DNA from: Castellaniella sp036379515
Lineage (GTDB): Bacteria > Pseudomonadota > Gammaproteobacteria > Burkholderiales > Burkholderiaceae_B
Assembly: GCF_036379515.1 (NCBI RefSeq)
Contig: NZ_DASVGN010000007.1
Location: forward strand, 1-64,000
Length of the DNA: 64,000 nucleotides
Direction: 5' to 3'
A program made the translations under genes and the position numbers. Shown here in pieces: positions 61,710 to 64,000 of this stretch (its first letter is position 1; the number at the start of each line of letters is the position of its first letter). Below the pieces are notes generated by a model. It worked only from the letters and a program-made list of their open reading frames with translations, did not search any database and was not told the DNA's origin.

Positions 61710-62753
61710 ATGTTCGGATTCCTACGCAGCTATTTTTCCAGCGACATGGCGATTGACCTCGGCACGGCGAATACGCTCATTTATGTCCGCAGCAAGGGCA
61801 TCGTGCTGGATGAACCCTCGGTCGTCGCCATTCGTCACGATGGTGGCCCCAACGGCAAAAAAATCATTCAGGCTGTCGGCCGCGAAGCCAAGCAGATGCT
61901 GGGCCGCGTGCCTGGCAACATCGAGGCCATTCGGCCCATGAAAGACGGCGTGATTGCCGATTTCACCGTCACCGAGCAAATGCTCAAGCAGTTCATTCGC
62001 ATGGTGCACCCGCGAAGCATGCTGGCGCCCAGCCCGCGCATCATCGTGTGCGTGCCCTGCGGTTCCACCCAGGTCGAGCGTCGCGCCATCCGTGAATCCG
62101 CTCTGGGTGCGGGAGCCAGCCAGGTCTACCTGATCGAAGAACCCATGGCGGCTGCCATCGGGGCCGGCCTGGCCGTGTCCGACGCCAGCGGGTCCATGGT
62201 GGTCGACATCGGTGGCGGTACCACCGAAGTCGCCGTGATTTCGTTGGGTGGCATGGTGTACAAGGGCTCCGTGCGGGTCGGCGGCGACAAATTCGACGAA
62301 GCCATCGTCAATTACATTCGTCGCAATTACGGCATGCTCATCGGCGAGCCCACGGCCGAGCTCATCAAGAAAGAAATCGGTTCGGCCTTCCCGGGCTCCG
62401 AAATCCGCGAAATCGAAGTCAAGGGCCGTAACCTGTCCGAAGGCGTCCCGCGCAGCTTCACGGTGTCGTCCAACGAAATCCTCGAGTCCCTCACTGATCC
62501 TCTGAACCAGATCGTGTCTTCGGTGAAAACGGCGCTGGAACAAACGCCGCCGGAACTGGGGGCCGACATCACCGACAAGGGCATTTCCCTCACGGGAGGT
62601 GGCGCTTTGTTGCATGATCTGGATCGTCTCCTGCAAGAAGAAACCGGCCTGCCCGTAGTCGTGGCCGAAGACCCGCTCACCTGCGTGGTGCGCGGTTGTG
62701 GTGAAGCACTGGAGCACCTGGAGCGTCTGGGTGGGGTGTTCATCTACGATTGA
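61710..62753 (+). CDS. mreB: Rod-shape determining protein MreB
   Basis: A 347-residue bacterial actin. Phosphate and nucleotide motifs are IDLGTANTLIYV, VDIGGGTTEVAVISLGG and LTGGGALLHDLD, with EEPMAAAIGAGL. It polymerises under the inner membrane to guide wall elongation. First gene of mreBCD; its promoter lies in the 214-bp divergent region with gatC, where TTATAA occurs near 61628. Confidence 0.97.
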   Translation: MFGFLRSYFSSDMAIDLGTANTLIYVRSKGIVLDEPSVVAIRHDGGPNGKKIIQAVGREAKQMLGRVPGNIEAIRPMKDGVIADFTVTEQMLKQFIRMVHPRSMLAPSPRIIVCVPCGSTQVERRAIRESALGAGASQVYLIEEPMAAAIGAGLAVSDASGSMVVDIGGGTTEVAVISLGGMVYKGSVRVGGDKFDEAIVNYIRRNYGMLIGEPTAELIKKEIGSAFPGSEIREIEVKGRNLSEGVPRSFTVSSNEILESLTDPLNQIVSSVKTALEQTPPELGADITDKGISLTGGGALLHDLDRLLQEETGLPVVVAEDPLTCVVRGCGEALEHLERLGGVFIYD

Positions 62754-62870
62754 CCGGCGCGTTGCGAGGCCCTGTCCCAATTGCCGGATGGGGTGCCCGA
62801 CGCCCTTGTTGCAATGCGCCATTGACTGAACTGGCTCGACAGCACGTTGGGCCACCATTGCTGTTTCGCC

Positions 62871-63755
62871 ATGAGAGAACCCGGCAAACTGACACTCTTC
62901 AAGACAGGACCCAGCGTGGAAGTCCGCGCGGTGCTCCTGATCATGGTATGTCTGGTGCTGGTGGTGGTGGACGCCCACTGGGCAGTGTTTTCTTCTGCCC
63001 GCCGGGCCGTGGCCGTAGCCATTTACCCCTTCGAGCGCGTGGTACTGGCACCGCGCGATGCGCTCGAATACTTCGACAGCTGGTCCCACGCAGCTACGCT
63101 GGCGCGTGATGAACAGGATGCCTTGCGCCGGCAGCGCATCGAGATGGCGCAGATCGCCACGCACGCGGCGCAGTTGGCGACCGAGAACGAGCAGTTGCGG
63201 CGCTTGCTCAATGTATCGGAAAAGATTTCTCAGAAGTCGGTGGCGGTCGAAGTCTTCTACGTGCCGCCTGATGCCTTCAACCACAGGTTGATTTTCAACA
63301 AGGGTTCGCGTGCCGGGATCAAGCCGGGGATGCCCGTGATCGACGAGGGCGGCGTGGTGGGGCAGATCATTCGTGTCACGCCGTTTACCTCCGAGGCCGC
63401 GCTGCTGTTTGACGACCGCATGTCCATTCCCGTGCAGGTGCTGCGCAATGGCCTGCGGTTGATTGCCTTCGGCAGCGACGAGGTCGGCAAGCTCGAGGTG
63501 CGCTATCTGTCGGGCAACGTGGACATCAAACCAGGCGATACCCTGGTCACCAGCGGGATTGGCGGGTTGTTCCCGGCCGGCTTGCCGGTGGGCCGCGTCG
63601 AGAAGGTGGATCATGACCCCGGCACCGGCTTTGCGATGGCGATTGCCGACCCCTTGTCGCATCCCGAGCGCTACCGGCATTTTCTGGTCCTGCAGGTGGA
63701 CGTGAGCGACGTTCCGGACCCCAAGGAGATCGAGCGTGAACTCGCGCACCCATAG
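62871..63755 (+). CDS. mreC: Rod-shape determining protein MreC
   Basis: A 294-residue protein: short cytoplasmic start, one transmembrane helix (~20-40, VLLIMVCLVLVVVDAHWAVF), a coiled coil (~70-110, AQLATENEQLRRLLNV) and the periplasmic beta-barrel domain (GSRAGIKPGMPVIDEGGVVGQ). It links MreB to the wall synthases. ATG 62871 matches the family start; a TTG at 62847 is in frame. Confidence 0.95.
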   Translation: MREPGKLTLFKTGPSVEVRAVLLIMVCLVLVVVDAHWAVFSSARRAVAVAIYPFERVVLAPRDALEYFDSWSHAATLARDEQDALRRQRIEMAQIATHAAQLATENEQLRRLLNVSEKISQKSVAVEVFYVPPDAFNHRLIFNKGSRAGIKPGMPVIDEGGVVGQIIRVTPFTSEAALLFDDRMSIPVQVLRNGLRLIAFGSDEVGKLEVRYLSGNVDIKPGDTLVTSGIGGLFPAGLPVGRVEKVDHDPGTGFAMAIADPLSHPERYRHFLVLQVDVSDVPDPKEIERELAHP

Positions 63756-64000
63756 GCCGGCGTCGGGGCAGTCGTCTCTCATGGCGCTGCAGCCCATCGA
63801 TTCGGCTCCGTTCTATCGTCCCGCGCCCTCCTTGCTCGTCTGGGGGTCCTTGATCGGCATCTGGATGGCCTCGTTGCTGCCCTGGCGCCTGTGGGCTCCG
63901 GTCCCGGACCTGCTCATGCTGGTGCTGGCGTTCTGGTGTTTGCACGAGCCCAACCGGGTGGGGCTGTTCACTGCCTTCGTGCTGGGTGTGCTCATGGATG
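63736..64000 (+). CDS. mreD: Rod-shape determining protein MreD (cut by window end)
   Basis: The frame stays open to the last base. GTG 63736 has AAGGAGA at 7-bp spacing and overlaps the mreC end by 20 bp; ATG 63781 is an alternative. The first 88 residues include two hydrophobic segments (LLVWGSLIGIWMASLLPW and VPDLLMLVLAFWCLHEPNRV) typical of MreD, an integral inner-membrane partner of MreC. Confidence 0.88.
   Translation, partial: MNSRTHRPASGQSSLMALQPIDSAPFYRPAPSLLVWGSLIGIWMASLLPWRLWAPVPDLLMLVLAFWCLHEPNRVGLFTAFVLGVLMD

Noticed and set aside
61722..63797. 691-codon open frame antisense to mreB and mreC
   Set aside because: A shadow of two strongly supported genes; low-complexity His/Arg/Gln-rich translation with no motif.
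1..64000. CRISPR arrays, insertion sequences, prophage
   Set aside because: No regularly spaced repeats, transposase, integrase or phage structural genes were seen on either strand.

Overview
The window is a dense, high-GC bacterial chromosome segment with no phage, IS or CRISPR content. Family-level similarity and gene order (gatCAB next to mreBCD, metX-metW, hemE-priA-rep, many LysR/GntR regulators and solute transporters) suggest a betaproteobacterium of the order Burkholderiales, most likely Alcaligenaceae (Bordetella/Achromobacter/Pusillimonas-like). That placement is inference from the protein sequences, not a database result.

Layout. 0-3.1 kb: the end of one LysR gene, an aldehyde dehydrogenase, and a second LysR gene paralogous to the first. 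3.3-11.3 kb: purine breakdown (xdhA-xdhB-xdhC, guanine deaminase, AMP nucleosidase). 11.3-13.0 kb: aldo/keto reductase and a TSUP exporter. 13.2-19.3 kb: a tightly coupled ddpX-A-B-C-D-F-type operon pairing a D-Ala-D-Ala dipeptidase with a complete peptide ABC importer. 19.3-31.6 kb: a small protein gene under a palindromic promoter, then housekeeping genes rep, priA, hemE, an atypical receiver-Fis regulator, an alanine/glycine symporter, a di-haem cytochrome c, tRNA-Arg(CCG), gshA, a lipoprotein and an HTH-only LuxR protein. 31.7-36.9 kb: a probable SAM-II riboswitch ahead of metX-metW, an AmpG-like permease, an AraC regulator and a bile-acid/Na+ symporter family protein.

37.0-48.4 kb is the most unusual part. 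It holds two stand-alone [2Fe-2S] ferredoxins with a small unrecognised protein between them, an ornithine-cyclodeaminase-like protein, a FadR-type GntR regulator, a TSUP transporter, a large carboxylate-type transporter, an oxamate-amidohydrolase-like Ntn hydrolase, a haem-oxygenase-like di-iron oxidase (HDO), an aldehyde dehydrogenase, a GlcG/HbpS protein, a ferredoxin-FNR fusion reductase and a small divergent protein. GTATAC-centred sites lie in front of six of these transcription units, so the stretch looks like one regulon: uptake, amide hydrolysis, ferredoxin-fed oxygenation, then aldehyde oxidation. I do not recognise it as a described pathway.

48.5-57.4 kb: exonuclease III, a LigB-type dioxygenase and DoxX, then a second accessory operon (AAHS transporter, PyrK-like, class 1B PyrD-like, carbamoyl-amino-acid hydrolase, divergent OPRT-like protein, XRE regulator). 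It reads as a candidate orotate or dihydropyrimidine utilisation operon, separate from the canonical pyrE at 57.5 kb. 57.5-64.0 kb: pyrE, gatB-gatA-gatC and the start of mreBCD.
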